Shown one piece after another: positions 1 through 9,000 of a DNA stretch of 64,000 bases; positions within the stretch are counted from its first letter, which is position 1, and each line of letters starts with the position of its first letter. The DNA lies in NCBI RefSeq assembly GCF_007097395.1, contig NZ_VKDC01000025.1, forward strand, positions 1-64,000. The letters are read 5' to 3'. The DNA comes from Fulvivirga sp. M361 (lineage in GTDB: Bacteria; Bacteroidota; Bacteroidia; Cytophagales; Cyclobacteriaceae). The notes beneath the pieces are model-generated. The model saw only the letters and a list, made by a program, of their open reading frames with translations, had not been told where the DNA came from and made no database searches. The translations under genes were made by a program, and so were the position numbers.

Positions 1-45
1 ATTTGAAGTAGTACACACAACACTAAGTTAACCCTTAGTCATCAA

Positions 46-76
46 AAAGGCCGACAGCTTCTCGCTATCGGCCTTT
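46..76 (-). terminator. Hairpin terminator downstream of the DUF2911 gene
   Basis: A 9-bp perfect stem (46-54 with 68-76, GC-rich core GGCCGA/TCGGCC) closes a 13-nt loop. Read on the minus strand the stem is followed by a run of five T (from the As at 44-48), so it fits a rho-independent terminator for the minus-strand gene ending at 141. It may also stop transcription arriving on the plus strand from outside the window. Confidence 0.6.
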
Positions 77-140
77 ACTTTCTTTACCATAAAAAGAAGG
101 TGACTTTTGAGACACCCTCTTTTTAAGGGTTTTGAATATC

Positions 141-1016
141 TTATTTTGCTTTTACTTCAGCAATAAGATCCTGATTTCTTTTTATGTATCCGAAGTCGCC
201 GTTAGGAAAGTTTTTTGCAAGGTCTAATGACTTTTCAGCTGTAGTGATAGCCTCTTTTTTGTTCCCCATCTTAGCCAGGATACGCGCTTTTAGGTGCAGG
301 TTCCAGAATTGCTTAGAGTTTTCACCTTCTGCCAAGTACATGTTTACCCATTTAAGGGCCTGATCCATATCCTTATTGGCAGATAAATAGTAGTTAGCCG
401 CTGCAAGGTAGTTCCTGGGATTCACTTTAGTGTTTTTTGCTATGTCAGCCATAACTTCCTCATCAAAAGAAACTTTTAATGGAACCTTAATAGACATATC
501 TGCCCAGGCCATTTCAATAGCGGCAGTGCTATTGTCTTCACTTAAATCAGTAATGTTATAAGTTAGAGCTTCAACATTTGAGGTAAGCTTGGTGGCCTTT
601 ACATTTGTGCTCAGTACTTCCTTTGACTTGTCATACTTTGCCACATTTCCTCCTATGCTGATATCAGAGTAAAGTTTAAATTCCCACTGGTCCTTACCAG
701 GTGTAATGAAAATCAAATATTCACCTTCGTTTACCTTTTTTCCTGCAATCTCTACATCTGTACTCAACGTTAACTTTGACCCTGAATTTGCACCTGCTCT
801 CCAAAGTGTACCATAAGGCTGTAAAAAATCACTGCCTTCACCGAATATCTTTCTTCCTTTTACTTTTGGACGAAAATAGTCGATAGTGACATTGGTGAGT
901 CCTACTTTACTAAAGACAGATCCGGCGGGGCTAGGTTGTGGTACAGTAATCTGCCCATTGGCTTGCCATGCAAAGCATGCTATTAATGATAGTGTTGCAA
1001 TAAAAATTCTTTTCAT
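141..1016 (-). CDS. DUF2911 domain protein with C-terminal TPR-like helices
   Basis: A 291-residue exported protein of unknown function. I start it at the ATG ending at 1016 because this gives a clean signal peptide (MKRIF, hydrophobic stretch, cleavage near NGQ). The open frame extends 60 codons further upstream, but that stretch overlaps the divergent glycosylase gene and is not signal-like. Residues about 25-170 match the DUF2911 family common in Bacteroidota (PSPAGSVFSKVG start, DYFRPKVKGRKIFG, YGTLWRAGANSG). The C-terminal 100 residues are helical and resemble one or two tetratricopeptide units. DUF2911 has no assigned reaction. It is transcribed divergently from the neighbouring DNA repair gene and is probably monocistronic. 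Confidence 0.85.
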   Translation of the reverse strand: MKRIFIATLSLIACFAWQANGQITVPQPSPAGSVFSKVGLTNVTIDYFRPKVKGRKIFGEGSDFLQPYGTLWRAGANSGSKLTLSTDVEIAGKKVNEGEYLIFITPGKDQWEFKLYSDISIGGNVAKYDKSKEVLSTNVKATKLTSNVEALTYNITDLSEDNSTAAIEMAWADMSIKVPLKVSFDEEVMADIAKNTKVNPRNYLAAANYYLSANKDMDQALKWVNMYLAEGENSKQFWNLHLKARILAKMGNKKEAITTAEKSLDLAKNFPNGDFGYIKRNQDLIAEVKAK

Positions 1017-1099
1017 TGGTTTAAGGTTTTGTTTTTGAATGAATGACGAAATTAAGTCAAATTTGTTTGAACCAAAGGCCGTTCGTAGAAAACGTAAAT

Positions 1100-1729
1100 A
1101 TGAAACAGGGAAGTCGTATCCTAAATGAAGCATTTTACACCCGGACAGATGTGGTGACCATTGCCAGAGAATTGCTGGGTAAGGTGTTGGTGACAAACGT
1201 GAATGGCGTTGTTACTTCTGGTAAAATTGTTGAGACTGAGGCATATTCCTATTTGGAACAGGCATGTCATGCTTACATGAATCGCAATACCAAACGTACT
1301 TCAACGTTGTTTAAGCAGGGAGGTACCTCGTATGTTTACCTTTGCTATGGTATACATAAGCTTTTTAATGTAGTTACAAATCGTGAGGGTATTGCCGAGG
1401 CAGTACTTGTACGTGGTATAGAGCCGCTGGATAATGTTGAATCGATGATGTATCGACGAGGCTTTGAAAAACCAGGTTATCAATTGACTTCTGGTCCTGG
1501 CAAACTCACCCAGGCACTTGGTATTGATATGAACCATAATGAAAGTACCCTGTATATGGAAACAATTAGGATTGAAGATAGGGGGTACCAGGTTAAAAGT
1601 GAAGATATTGAGATTTCTGCGCGTATAGGAGTGGCTTATGCAAAAGAGGATGCGCTGCTCCCATGGCGTTTTAATGTAAAAGGAAATCCCTGGGTAAGTA
1701 AAGGTTTTAATAACTATAATTTCTCATAA
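1100..1729 (+). CDS. DNA-3-methyladenine glycosylase (AAG/MPG family)
   Basis: A base-excision repair enzyme of the Pur_DNA_glyco (AAG/MPG) fold that removes alkylated purines such as 3-methyladenine from DNA. At 209 residues it has the usual bacterial length. Family marks visible: LLGKVLV near the N-terminus, GKIVETEAY carrying the catalytic Glu that activates water, ACHAYMN, YVYLCYGIHKLFNVVT and the SGPGKLTQALGI segment. I take the ATG at 1100 (MKQGSRIL); the frame is open to 1043, but the extra 19 residues do not resemble the family. It acts in the cytoplasm. Its start lies 83 bp from the divergent DUF2911 start, so the two may share a promoter region. Confidence 0.9.
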   Translation: MKQGSRILNEAFYTRTDVVTIARELLGKVLVTNVNGVVTSGKIVETEAYSYLEQACHAYMNRNTKRTSTLFKQGGTSYVYLCYGIHKLFNVVTNREGIAEAVLVRGIEPLDNVESMMYRRGFEKPGYQLTSGPGKLTQALGIDMNHNESTLYMETIRIEDRGYQVKSEDIEISARIGVAYAKEDALLPWRFNVKGNPWVSKGFNNYNFS

Positions 1730-1753
1730 ACAAGGGAGTTGTATATTTGTAAT

Positions 1754-2593
1754 ATGAATAAAATTCTGTGTCCGGTTGATTTTTCTGCTACTTCACTGAA
1801 TGCTCTGGAGTTTGCTGTGGCTATTGCTAAACGCTTTAACTCCTCACTTACATTAGTAAATGTTTTTACTGAAAGGGATTTTAACAAAATAGTTGGAGAT
1901 GAAGCAGTAGGCAAGTCTTTCAAAGAGTTGTTGGCCATGGCTAATAGTAAGATGAGCACTTTGGCCCAAAGTGTGAATGTAGAATTGAGTACAGATGCGC
2001 TTGGACGATGTGATGCCCGGGTCGAACTCGGAGAGCTGACCGACCAGCTCTTAAATATTATAGAGGAAGGTCGCTTTGATTTTGTGGTGATGGGTACTAC
2101 GGGTATTAGTAAAACCAATGGGATATTCTTCGGAAGCAATACAGAGGAGGTAATAGAAAAAGTGAAATTACCCTTGTTATGTGTACCAGAAAGTGCTACC
2201 TATCATGGCTTTAATAAGTTGGTATATGCCTCAGATTTTGCAGAGGAAGATAAAGTGGCCATACAGGAAGTTATTTCCTTTGCTACCATGTTTGACGCCC
2301 GTATAAACGTGCTTCATATCAATCAAGGGGATGCAAATGTCCAATACGATCAATTTGTTAGCGAATTGAACAGCTTTATACAATACAGTAAAATTGGCTT
2401 TGTCAATAAAGAGTTCAAAGATGATGTGGGCATGGGTATCAATGAGTACATGCAAGAACAAGATAGCGACTTGTTAGTGGTATTTAAACAGCATAGAAGC
2501 TTCGTGCAGAGTATTTTTCATAAAAGTCTAACGAAAGTATTGGCCTATTCTTCTTATAAACCTCTTTTAATTCTCAAGCTTGAAGCACACTAG
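1754..2593 (+). CDS. Universal stress protein, tandem UspA domains
   Basis: A cytoplasmic protein of 279 residues with two UspA folds in tandem. Domain 1 (about residues 1-148) begins MNKILCPVDFSATS and carries the nucleotide-binding pattern GTTG-x9-GS followed by LPLLCVPE, so it should bind ATP. Domain 2 (about 155-279) keeps the fold but has lost the glycine loop (VVFKQHRSFVQSIFHKS), so it is probably non-binding. The start is the ATG at 1754; the open frame begins five codons earlier. It follows the glycosylase by 24 bp and its end overlaps the candidate TTG start of the OmpA gene by 14 nt, so these may be one transcript. The stress or ligand it answers cannot be read from sequence. Confidence 0.88.
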   Translation: MNKILCPVDFSATSLNALEFAVAIAKRFNSSLTLVNVFTERDFNKIVGDEAVGKSFKELLAMANSKMSTLAQSVNVELSTDALGRCDARVELGELTDQLLNIIEEGRFDFVVMGTTGISKTNGIFFGSNTEEVIEKVKLPLLCVPESATYHGFNKLVYASDFAEEDKVAIQEVISFATMFDARINVLHINQGDANVQYDQFVSELNSFIQYSKIGFVNKEFKDDVGMGINEYMQEQDSDLLVVFKQHRSFVQSIFHKSLTKVLAYSSYKPLLILKLEAH

Positions 2594-4211
2594 ATTTAAG
2601 CGATACATCCTTTATAGGTATGCTATGCAGACGGTATGTTTAACTACATGTTTTTATTTGGCTCTTTTTTTACATTCCAATGTGCTGGCCCAAAATTATG
2701 ACCCACTTGAAGGTGTTAACAGTGTGTTTAATGAAGAAAATCCAATTTTAAATCCGGAAGGAAATATTCTTTTCTTTACACGTGGACATCATCCTGAAAA
2801 TGTAGGAGGCTCTGCGGATAAAGGTGATATTTGGTTTAGCGTTTTACAAGAAGATCGGTCATGGTCGCAGCCACGTAATGCAAGGGCACTCAACAATGCC
2901 AATTGGAACGGTGTAATTGGCTTTCAATCAGATGGTAAAATTGTATTGCACGGTCATTATAAGTCATCAGGCGAGTTAATACGAACCCAGGGAATAGCTG
3001 TGACTGAGAGTCGTGGTACATCATGGAAGAAGCCTGTAAATATTACTATACCCTACTACCGTAATTTGTCTGAAAATCAGGGAGGGAGCATAACTCAGGA
3101 TGATTCGGCATTACTTTTAGCTATGGAAGGTTATGGTACCAAGGGAGCGGAGGATATCTATGTCTGTTTGAAGCTGAATGACGGAGGCTGGTCAGAACCA
3201 AAGAATCTCGGAGCCACTATTAATACGCCTTACCAGGAGTTTACACCATTTATGTCAAAGGACAATAAAACCCTTTATTTTTCTTCTAATGGGCACAAAG
3301 GAACACAAGGAACAGACATATTTGTATCCAGTCGCCTGGATGATTCCTGGCGTAACTGGTCAGAACCTCGACCATTGGCACATATCAATACAGAAGGGAG
3401 AGAATTGGGATATCGTCAATATGAAGGTTTTGCTATTTATGCCAGTATACGTGATAGTGATGGATACGGAGATCTCAAAGTATATACTGAAGTAGATCTT
3501 GACAGCCTAATGGCACAAAAAACATTGGTGGAGATGGATACTACTGTTCAATTGATAGAAGTGCCTGAAGAGCAGGTCAAAGAAACCGATAATCAATTTG
3601 TATTATTTGGACAGGTTTATGACAAAGCTTCTGAGCGAACGTTAGCAAATGCTACTGTTACTATTACGTCTGAGGAGGATTCTTTTTCGAAAACGGTGAG
3701 TCCATCGGGAGGTAAGAATAGGTACTCACTAGGGGTGCCGGCTGATGATAACTACATTGTTAGAATAGACGCACCTGGTTACCTGAGCCATCAGCAAAAT
3801 CTGGATGTATTCAGTGATGAAGTAAAGGTGTTAGAAATGAATTTTGGGCTACAGGTCATTTCAGTAGGTGCGAGGGTTAATTTGGAAAATGTGCTTTTCA
3901 AACAATCGAAGCCTGAAATAGTGAGTACATCTTATGCTGAACTTAACCTGGTGGCTGATCTTATGAAACAAAATCCCTCCATGGTTATCAGGCTGGAAGG
4001 ACATACAGATAATCGAGGAGATGCCAAACAAAATATGAAATTATCTCAGGAGAGAGTGCACGCCGTAAAAAAATACCTGTTAAAAAAGGGCGTAAACAAG
4101 AAAAGGGTTAAAGGTAAGGGATATGGTGGTACCCGGCCTTTAGTAGATAATAATGATCCCGTCAAAAGAAAGCTCAACAGAAGGGTAGAGTTCACCATAT
4201 TGAAAGAGTAG
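2580..4211 (+). CDS. PD40 beta-propeller / OmpA-like peptidoglycan-binding protein (PorE-like)
   Basis: An exported envelope protein of up to 543 residues. Order: signal peptide ending near VLAQ (about residue 38); WD40-like PD40 propeller repeats (about 45-310, with recurring NPEG..LFFTR and DNKTLYFSSNGHKG..DIF strands); a carboxypeptidase-regulatory-like beta domain (about 342-420); and an OmpA C-terminal peptidoglycan-binding domain (about 430-543) with LEGHTDNRGDAKQNMKLSQERV and NRRVEF. The layout resembles PorE of the type IX secretion system but lacks its N-terminal TPR. I list the TTG at 2580 because it adds a Lys/Arg-rich n-region to the signal; an ATG at 2625 is the alternative. It probably anchors an outer membrane complex to the cell wall. 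Confidence 0.82.
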   Translation: MKHTRFKRYILYRYAMQTVCLTTCFYLALFLHSNVLAQNYDPLEGVNSVFNEENPILNPEGNILFFTRGHHPENVGGSADKGDIWFSVLQEDRSWSQPRNARALNNANWNGVIGFQSDGKIVLHGHYKSSGELIRTQGIAVTESRGTSWKKPVNITIPYYRNLSENQGGSITQDDSALLLAMEGYGTKGAEDIYVCLKLNDGGWSEPKNLGATINTPYQEFTPFMSKDNKTLYFSSNGHKGTQGTDIFVSSRLDDSWRNWSEPRPLAHINTEGRELGYRQYEGFAIYASIRDSDGYGDLKVYTEVDLDSLMAQKTLVEMDTTVQLIEVPEEQVKETDNQFVLFGQVYDKASERTLANATVTITSEEDSFSKTVSPSGGKNRYSLGVPADDNYIVRIDAPGYLSHQQNLDVFSDEVKVLEMNFGLQVISVGARVNLENVLFKQSKPEIVSTSYAELNLVADLMKQNPSMVIRLEGHTDNRGDAKQNMKLSQERVHAVKKYLLKKGVNKKRVKGKGYGGTRPLVDNNDPVKRKLNRRVEFTILKE

Positions 4212-4248
4212 GCCAAAAAGTGGGGTTTTTAATAAAATGCCAAAGCTG

Positions 4249-4995
4249 TTAGTCTACCAAAATCAATGTGCCGAAAACACCGGCATCAATCCAACCTTTG
4301 TTTTTGTCAGCTCCGGTAATGATTTCTGAACCTATAAAATTCTCACGTTCCTTGCTGCCATCGTTATCACAATAAGCCAGTGCAAAGCCTATTTTTTTGT
4401 TTCTATCTAAATAAACAGGCCTATTGTTACTCCCTTCTTTAAATTCATCTGTGTAAAGGTGAATAGCCATTTCCCAAACCGAAACATTTTTCTTTTGACG
4501 CCTCTTGACTTTGATATGGTCGTTGTAAAGATGAGGCTTCTTGTCGGGCCCAAGATCCACGACGTTATAATCCAGAGCAATATGGTAGGCAAAAGCATTA
4601 TGATTGTATTGGTGTTCTCCCCCAGAGTTGTCTTCATCTATGAACACTTCAACACAGTCGTCGTCCCACCACAATTTAAGTGGGTCTGAATATTGATCAT
4701 ATAAAACATCATCTTCCACTTCCACTAACAAGTATAATGCATCCTTGGACCAACTTAGTTTATACCGTCCGTTAAAGTCTTTTTTTTTGTAAGGGGGGCC
4801 TAGCCACCTTTGATCTAAGGGCATCCACTCTGCTTCATACCAGCATTCATCGTCCTGTCGCCCGTCTACAAGAGGAATGCGAATAGCTTTTTTTACTTCT
4901 GTAATACGTTCATTACTTTTTTGTGCATGTGCCGGAAAAAGATGTATCAACGAAAAAAAAAGGAGTGCTGTTAGCCGGACATAGTAGTCGTACAT
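4249..4995 (-). CDS. Secreted CBM9-like carbohydrate-binding protein
   Basis: A 248-residue exported protein: signal peptide ending HAQ at about residue 25, then a single CBM9-like beta-sandwich (IPLVDGRQDDECWYEAEW; LSWSKDALYLLVEVEDD; WWDDDCVEVFIDEDNSGG). Related domains bind sugars, often in calcium-dependent fashion, and occur in secreted xylanases and in stand-alone Bacteroidota proteins. No catalytic domain is attached. It is convergent with the OmpA gene (37 bp gap) and divergent from the GH13 amylase lipoprotein, with a long perfect palindrome between the two starts. That arrangement suggests, but does not prove, joint regulation in alpha-glucan use. Confidence 0.75.
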   Translation of the reverse strand: MYDYYVRLTALLFFSLIHLFPAHAQKSNERITEVKKAIRIPLVDGRQDDECWYEAEWMPLDQRWLGPPYKKKDFNGRYKLSWSKDALYLLVEVEDDVLYDQYSDPLKLWWDDDCVEVFIDEDNSGGEHQYNHNAFAYHIALDYNVVDLGPDKKPHLYNDHIKVKRRQKKNVSVWEMAIHLYTDEFKEGSNNRPVYLDRNKKIGFALAYCDNDGSKERENFIGSEIITGADKNKGWIDAGVFGTLILVD

Positions 4996-5104
4996 GGGAA
5001 TATGCTTGGATAGTTACAGTGACAATTATGACAATTTACGCAACAACCACCTAAAGGTTCTTTCCATTCAGAGCGAGAATTATAACCTGAAAGTAAGGGG
5101 GAAA

Positions 5105-5150
5105 TATGCATTGAAATCACCGCAAACCTTTGCGGTGATTTCAATGCATA
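5105..5150. repeat. 46-bp near-perfect palindrome between divergent sugar genes
   Basis: Two 22-bp arms (5105-5126 and 5129-5150) are exact reverse complements separated only by CC. It lies 110 bp from the CBM9-like start and 63 bp from the GH13 start. No T-run follows on either strand, so it is not a standard terminator. It could be an operator, a cruciform or an mRNA hairpin in a leader. Confidence 0.85.
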
Positions 5151-5212
5151 ACGTTGGTTTATTGATGGGTTAGGTCGATTTTTGGCATCAATATTTATTT
5201 TATACCGGCCTT

Positions 5213-6826
5213 ATGAAACGAGTTTGCATTATTTTCTGGATTGTTTTTATTGTTTTAACGGGGGCCTGCAATCAAACTCCCATGAAAGAGACGGACAAGT
5301 TGCCTGATAAACCCTTATCAGTTTGGCCTTTAGGAATTACCTATGAAATTTTCGTTCAATCGTTTTATGATTCAAATGGGGATAGGATTGGTGATTTCAA
5401 TGGCTTAACTCAAAAATTAGATTATTTGGCGGACCTGGGTGTTGAGGCCGTCTGGCTGATGCCGATAATGCCTTCACCCTCTTATCACAAATATGATGTC
5501 ACGAATTATATCGAAGTACATGAGGACTATGGCACTTTACAGGAGTTTAAAAACTTTGTAGAAAAAGCCCATGAAAGAGACATAAAAGTGATCATCGACC
5601 TGGTGATCAATCATACCGGTATAGGTCACCCCTGGTTTGTAAAAGCCAGACAAAAAGATCCGATATATCGCGATTATTATATTTGGTCTGACCTTGATTC
5701 GGTAGCTGAACAAATCAACAAAAAAGAGGTTACCGGGGATTCTGACAATATCCTTCAGTGGCATGCCCTCGATGAAGACCCTGAAGGAGAACATTACTAT
5801 GGATTTTTCTGGGGAGGTATGCCTGACCTTAACTTCGATAACCCAAAAGTTCGTGAGGAAATATATCAAATAGGCAAATACTGGCTATCCGAAATAGATG
5901 TAGACGGCTTTCGACTAGATGCGGCAAAACATATTTACCCTGAGGAACGTGCCACCGACAATCATAATTTTTGGAAAGAGTTTCGCAGCGAAATGCAACA
6001 AGTGAAAGAAGATGTTTATTTGATAGGAGAAGTATGGGCGCCCACGGAGGTCAGCGCTCCATTCACACAAGGGCTTCCGGCACTTTTTAATTTTGATCTG
6101 GCTTACAGCATTATTGGTTCCCTTAAAAACGAGCGTTCTGTATCAGCCGTCATTGCCGGGTCATCCTGGGAACTGGAAGAAGGAGTAACATTGATTGAAG
6201 GGCTTATAAGAAATGAAGCAGCATTTAGACGTCAAAATCCTGATTTTATTAATGCCACTTTTTTAAGTAATCATGATCAAAACCGTATCGGATCAATGTT
6301 AGGAGGGCATCAGGAAAAAATTAAGATTGCAGCCTCTATTTTGTTTACGTTGCCCGGTTCGCCTTACATCTATTATGGTGAAGAAATTGGTATGCTGGGG
6401 CAAAAGCCGGATCCCTATATAAGAGAGCCTTTTCTATGGGATATTAAAAAAGAAGATTCCGGTAGGACAACATGGCAGCGACCTTCTTATTCCACAGATA
6501 CTACATTGATGCCTTTGCAGCAGCAAAAGAAGGATGACAATTCAATATATGCTCATTACAAGAAACTCATAGCGCTTCGAAGAAATAGTGAGATACTGAC
6601 CCTGGGAGATATTAGTGAAATTGTGACAGAAAGTATGGGACTACTCGCTTACAGGCGAAGTTATCACAATGAAAGCCTGCTGGTGATCCATAACCTTACG
6701 GACACTGCCATTACGTACCCTGTTGAAGGTAACTCTTATGAGGTAATAATGTCGGCTCCGGAGACGATAAAATTAGATAAGGATGGGGTCGTTATTCCGG
6801 GATATGCGTCGATAGTAGTAAAGTAA
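5213..6826 (+). CDS. Alpha-amylase family (GH13) lipoprotein
   Basis: A 537-residue glycoside hydrolase of family GH13 that should cleave alpha-1,4-glucans outside the cytoplasm. The N-terminus is a lipoprotein signal with lipobox LTGAC (Cys19). The four GH13 signatures are present: DLVINHTG, GFRLDAAKH with nucleophile Asp236, GEVW with acid/base Glu273, and LSNHDQNR with Asp355. The region after residue about 440 is the C-terminal beta domain. It is the first gene of a same-strand alpha-glucan set with GlgB and GH57. It is divergent from a CBM9-like gene, with the 46-bp palindrome in the shared upstream region. The exact substrate (starch, maltodextrin, other) cannot be decided. Confidence 0.92.
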   Translation: MKRVCIIFWIVFIVLTGACNQTPMKETDKLPDKPLSVWPLGITYEIFVQSFYDSNGDRIGDFNGLTQKLDYLADLGVEAVWLMPIMPSPSYHKYDVTNYIEVHEDYGTLQEFKNFVEKAHERDIKVIIDLVINHTGIGHPWFVKARQKDPIYRDYYIWSDLDSVAEQINKKEVTGDSDNILQWHALDEDPEGEHYYGFFWGGMPDLNFDNPKVREEIYQIGKYWLSEIDVDGFRLDAAKHIYPEERATDNHNFWKEFRSEMQQVKEDVYLIGEVWAPTEVSAPFTQGLPALFNFDLAYSIIGSLKNERSVSAVIAGSSWELEEGVTLIEGLIRNEAAFRRQNPDFINATFLSNHDQNRIGSMLGGHQEKIKIAASILFTLPGSPYIYYGEEIGMLGQKPDPYIREPFLWDIKKEDSGRTTWQRPSYSTDTTLMPLQQQKKDDNSIYAHYKKLIALRRNSEILTLGDISEIVTESMGLLAYRRSYHNESLLVIHNLTDTAITYPVEGNSYEVIMSAPETIKLDKDGVVIPGYASIVVK

Positions 6827-6876
6827 AGTTAAAGACACTTGTTGTGAAAAAGCTTTTTACTTGTTTTAGTAAAATA

Positions 6877-6888
6877 TTGATCGATCAA
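6877..6888. promoter_or_regulatory. 12-bp palindrome upstream of glgB
   Basis: TTGATCGATCAA is a perfect palindrome with the central CG typical of LacI/MalR-type operators. It lies about 110 bp before the glgB start in the 170-bp gap after the GH13 gene. No regulator gene lies adjacent and I found no second copy before the GH13 or GH57 genes, so operator function is only a suggestion. Confidence 0.3.
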
Positions 6889-6996
6889 GACACGATTATC
6901 GAATGTTTTAACCAATTTAATAAGTAGAAAATGATCCCGGGTCATAAGGCGGATAAGGATCACCTATTATAGTTAAAAATCACTAAACCGGTTAGT

Positions 6997-9000
6997 ATGT
7001 CTAAGAGGTCTAAAGTTGCCACAGAGTCACAAAGCGAAAAGAGCACAAGTACGAAAAGAAAGAAGAAGATAACTGTTGAATCTAATAAAAGTGTTGAAAA
7101 AGAAGCCGGCTTCTTTTCGTTACTTACTGACTTTGATATCCATCTTTTTAGAGAAGGGCGACATTACAAACTTTATGAGAAGCTAGGGTCACATGTAGTG
7201 ACGCACGATGGGCAAGTGGGTACTTTCTTCGCCGTTTGGGCGCCGAATGCAAAACATGTCTCGGTTATAGGGAACTTTAATCATTGGGATAGAACATCTA
7301 CACCGCTTTCCTCACGTTGGGATTCTTCGGGCATTTGGGAGGCTTTTATACCAAATGTGGGGCATGGAGAGGTTTACAAGTACGCCATTGAAACGACGCA
7401 AGGGGATATCCTTGAGAAGGGTGATCCATTTGCCAGGTATTGGGAACAGCCTCCTAAAACAGCTTCTATTATTTGGGATGCCCGGTACCATTGGAAAGAT
7501 AAGGCCTGGCTGGATAAAAGAAGAAATGAAGCCGGGCAACCTAAACCGTATGCAGTTTATGAAGTTCATTTAGGCTCGTGGAGGAAGAAAGACCATGAAA
7601 ACCGATCGCTGTCTTATCTGGAGCTGGCTGATGAGCTTGTGGCTTATGTTAAAGACATGGGTTATACTCACGTGGAGTTCATGCCGGTAATGGAATACCC
7701 TTTTTACGGGTCGTGGGGTTACCAGATCACAGGGTACTTTGCACCTACCAGCCGGTTTGGTTCCCCTGAAGACTTTATGGCTATGATAGATGCCTTTCAT
7801 GCTGAAGGGATAGGAGTAATCCTGGATTGGGTACCGTCTCATTTCCCGGGGGACGCTCATGGGTTATACCAATTTGACGGCACACACCTTTATGAACATG
7901 CAGATGACCGTCAAGGGTTTCACCCGGATTGGAAAAGCTATATATTTAACTATGGGCGCAGTGAAGTATGCTCCTTTTTGATAAGTAATGCTATTTTTTG
8001 GTTGGATACCTTTCATATAGACGGACTTCGTGTAGATGCTGTGGCTTCCATACTTTATCTTGATTACTCTCGTGAAGAAGGTGAATGGATACCCAACAAG
8101 TATGGTGGGAACGAAAATCTGGAAGCCATTCATTTCCTAAGAGAAATGAACACCCAGGTGTATGGTCACTTTCCTGATGCCATTACCATTGCCGAAGAAT
8201 CCACCTCATGGCCTATGGTGTCCAAGCCAACTTATATAGGAGGCCTGGGCTTCGGACAAAAATGGATGATGGGATGGATGCACGATACATTGGAATACTT
8301 TAAAAAAGATCCTGTTCATCGTAAATATCATCAAAATGAAATTACCTTTTCCATCATATATGCCTTTACAGAAAATTTTATGCTACCTCTGTCTCATGAT
8401 GAGGTAGTACATGGGAAAGGTTCCTTGCTATCAAGAATGCCTGGGGATGAATGGCAAAAGTTTGCCAACCTGCGTCTGATGTATGGTCTTATGTATGCTC
8501 ATCCCGGTACAAAGCTTTTGTTCATGGGGGGTGAAATAGCGCAGTCCGCCGAATGGGATTTTAACAATGGATTGGACTGGAGCTTACTTCAATATGATCT
8601 GCACAAGGGAGTGCAAACCTTTGTGAAAGACTTTAATGTTCTTTATAAAAACACTCCCGCTCTTTATGATTATGCCTTCGAGGCAAAAGGGTTTCAATGG
8701 GTGGACTATGCTGATGAGCAGAATAGTGTGATCGTATTTCTTCGAAAAGGGGTTGATGAGACGTTAGTAGTGATCTGTAACTTTACTCCACAAGCTATTA
8801 ATGATTACCGCGTTGGTGTACCCTTCTCAGGTACATGGGTGGAAATAATGAATAGTGATCATAATAAGTATCAGGGCAGTGGAGTTACAAATGATGGGCC
8901 GCTGCAAACAGATTCAACAGCATTTCATGGACGAGATCATTCCATTCAATTGAGAATGCCGCCCTTAGGTGTTACGATGTTTCGTTTTGAAGGCGCGTAG
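6997..9000 (+). CDS. glgB: 1,4-alpha-glucan branching enzyme
   Basis: Transfers alpha-1,4 oligoglucan ends to O6 of glucose, making the alpha-1,6 branches of glycogen in the cytoplasm. 667 residues. A Lys/Ser/Thr-rich, low-complexity N-terminal extension (about 1-36) precedes the CBM48-type domain (FAVWAPNAKHVSVIGNFNHWD). The GH13 barrel then shows EVHLGSW, GLRVDAVASILYLDY (nucleophile Asp), TIAEESTSWP (acid/base Glu) and LPLSHDEVVHGKGSLL. A beta domain closes the protein. No glgA, glgC or glgP lies nearby, so glycogen synthesis genes must be elsewhere if present. The basic N-terminal tail is not needed for the fold and could be a natural extension or a too-early start, although no in-frame ATG lies closer to the domain. 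Confidence 0.95.
   Translation: MSKRSKVATESQSEKSTSTKRKKKITVESNKSVEKEAGFFSLLTDFDIHLFREGRHYKLYEKLGSHVVTHDGQVGTFFAVWAPNAKHVSVIGNFNHWDRTSTPLSSRWDSSGIWEAFIPNVGHGEVYKYAIETTQGDILEKGDPFARYWEQPPKTASIIWDARYHWKDKAWLDKRRNEAGQPKPYAVYEVHLGSWRKKDHENRSLSYLELADELVAYVKDMGYTHVEFMPVMEYPFYGSWGYQITGYFAPTSRFGSPEDFMAMIDAFHAEGIGVILDWVPSHFPGDAHGLYQFDGTHLYEHADDRQGFHPDWKSYIFNYGRSEVCSFLISNAIFWLDTFHIDGLRVDAVASILYLDYSREEGEWIPNKYGGNENLEAIHFLREMNTQVYGHFPDAITIAEESTSWPMVSKPTYIGGLGFGQKWMMGWMHDTLEYFKKDPVHRKYHQNEITFSIIYAFTENFMLPLSHDEVVHGKGSLLSRMPGDEWQKFANLRLMYGLMYAHPGTKLLFMGGEIAQSAEWDFNNGLDWSLLQYDLHKGVQTFVKDFNVLYKNTPALYDYAFEAKGFQWVDYADEQNSVIVFLRKGVDETLVVICNFTPQAINDYRVGVPFSGTWVEIMNSDHNKYQGSGVTNDGPLQTDSTAFHGRDHSIQLRMPPLGVTMFRFEGA

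Noticed and set aside
1017-1196. 60-codon upstream extension of the DUF2911 frame
   Set aside because: It overlaps the divergent glycosylase start, is not signal-like, and the internal ATG at 1016 gives a clean signal peptide.
1301-1537. Minus-strand open frame inside the glycosylase gene
   Set aside because: Antisense shadow of a well-supported gene with no recognisable features. The same applies to the antisense frames over glgB, GH57, susC, nagB, the TonB receptor and the radical SAM gene.
3178-3495. 105-codon plus-strand frame inside the OmpA/PD40 gene
   Set aside because: Out-of-frame shadow of the propeller repeats; no start context and no family resemblance.
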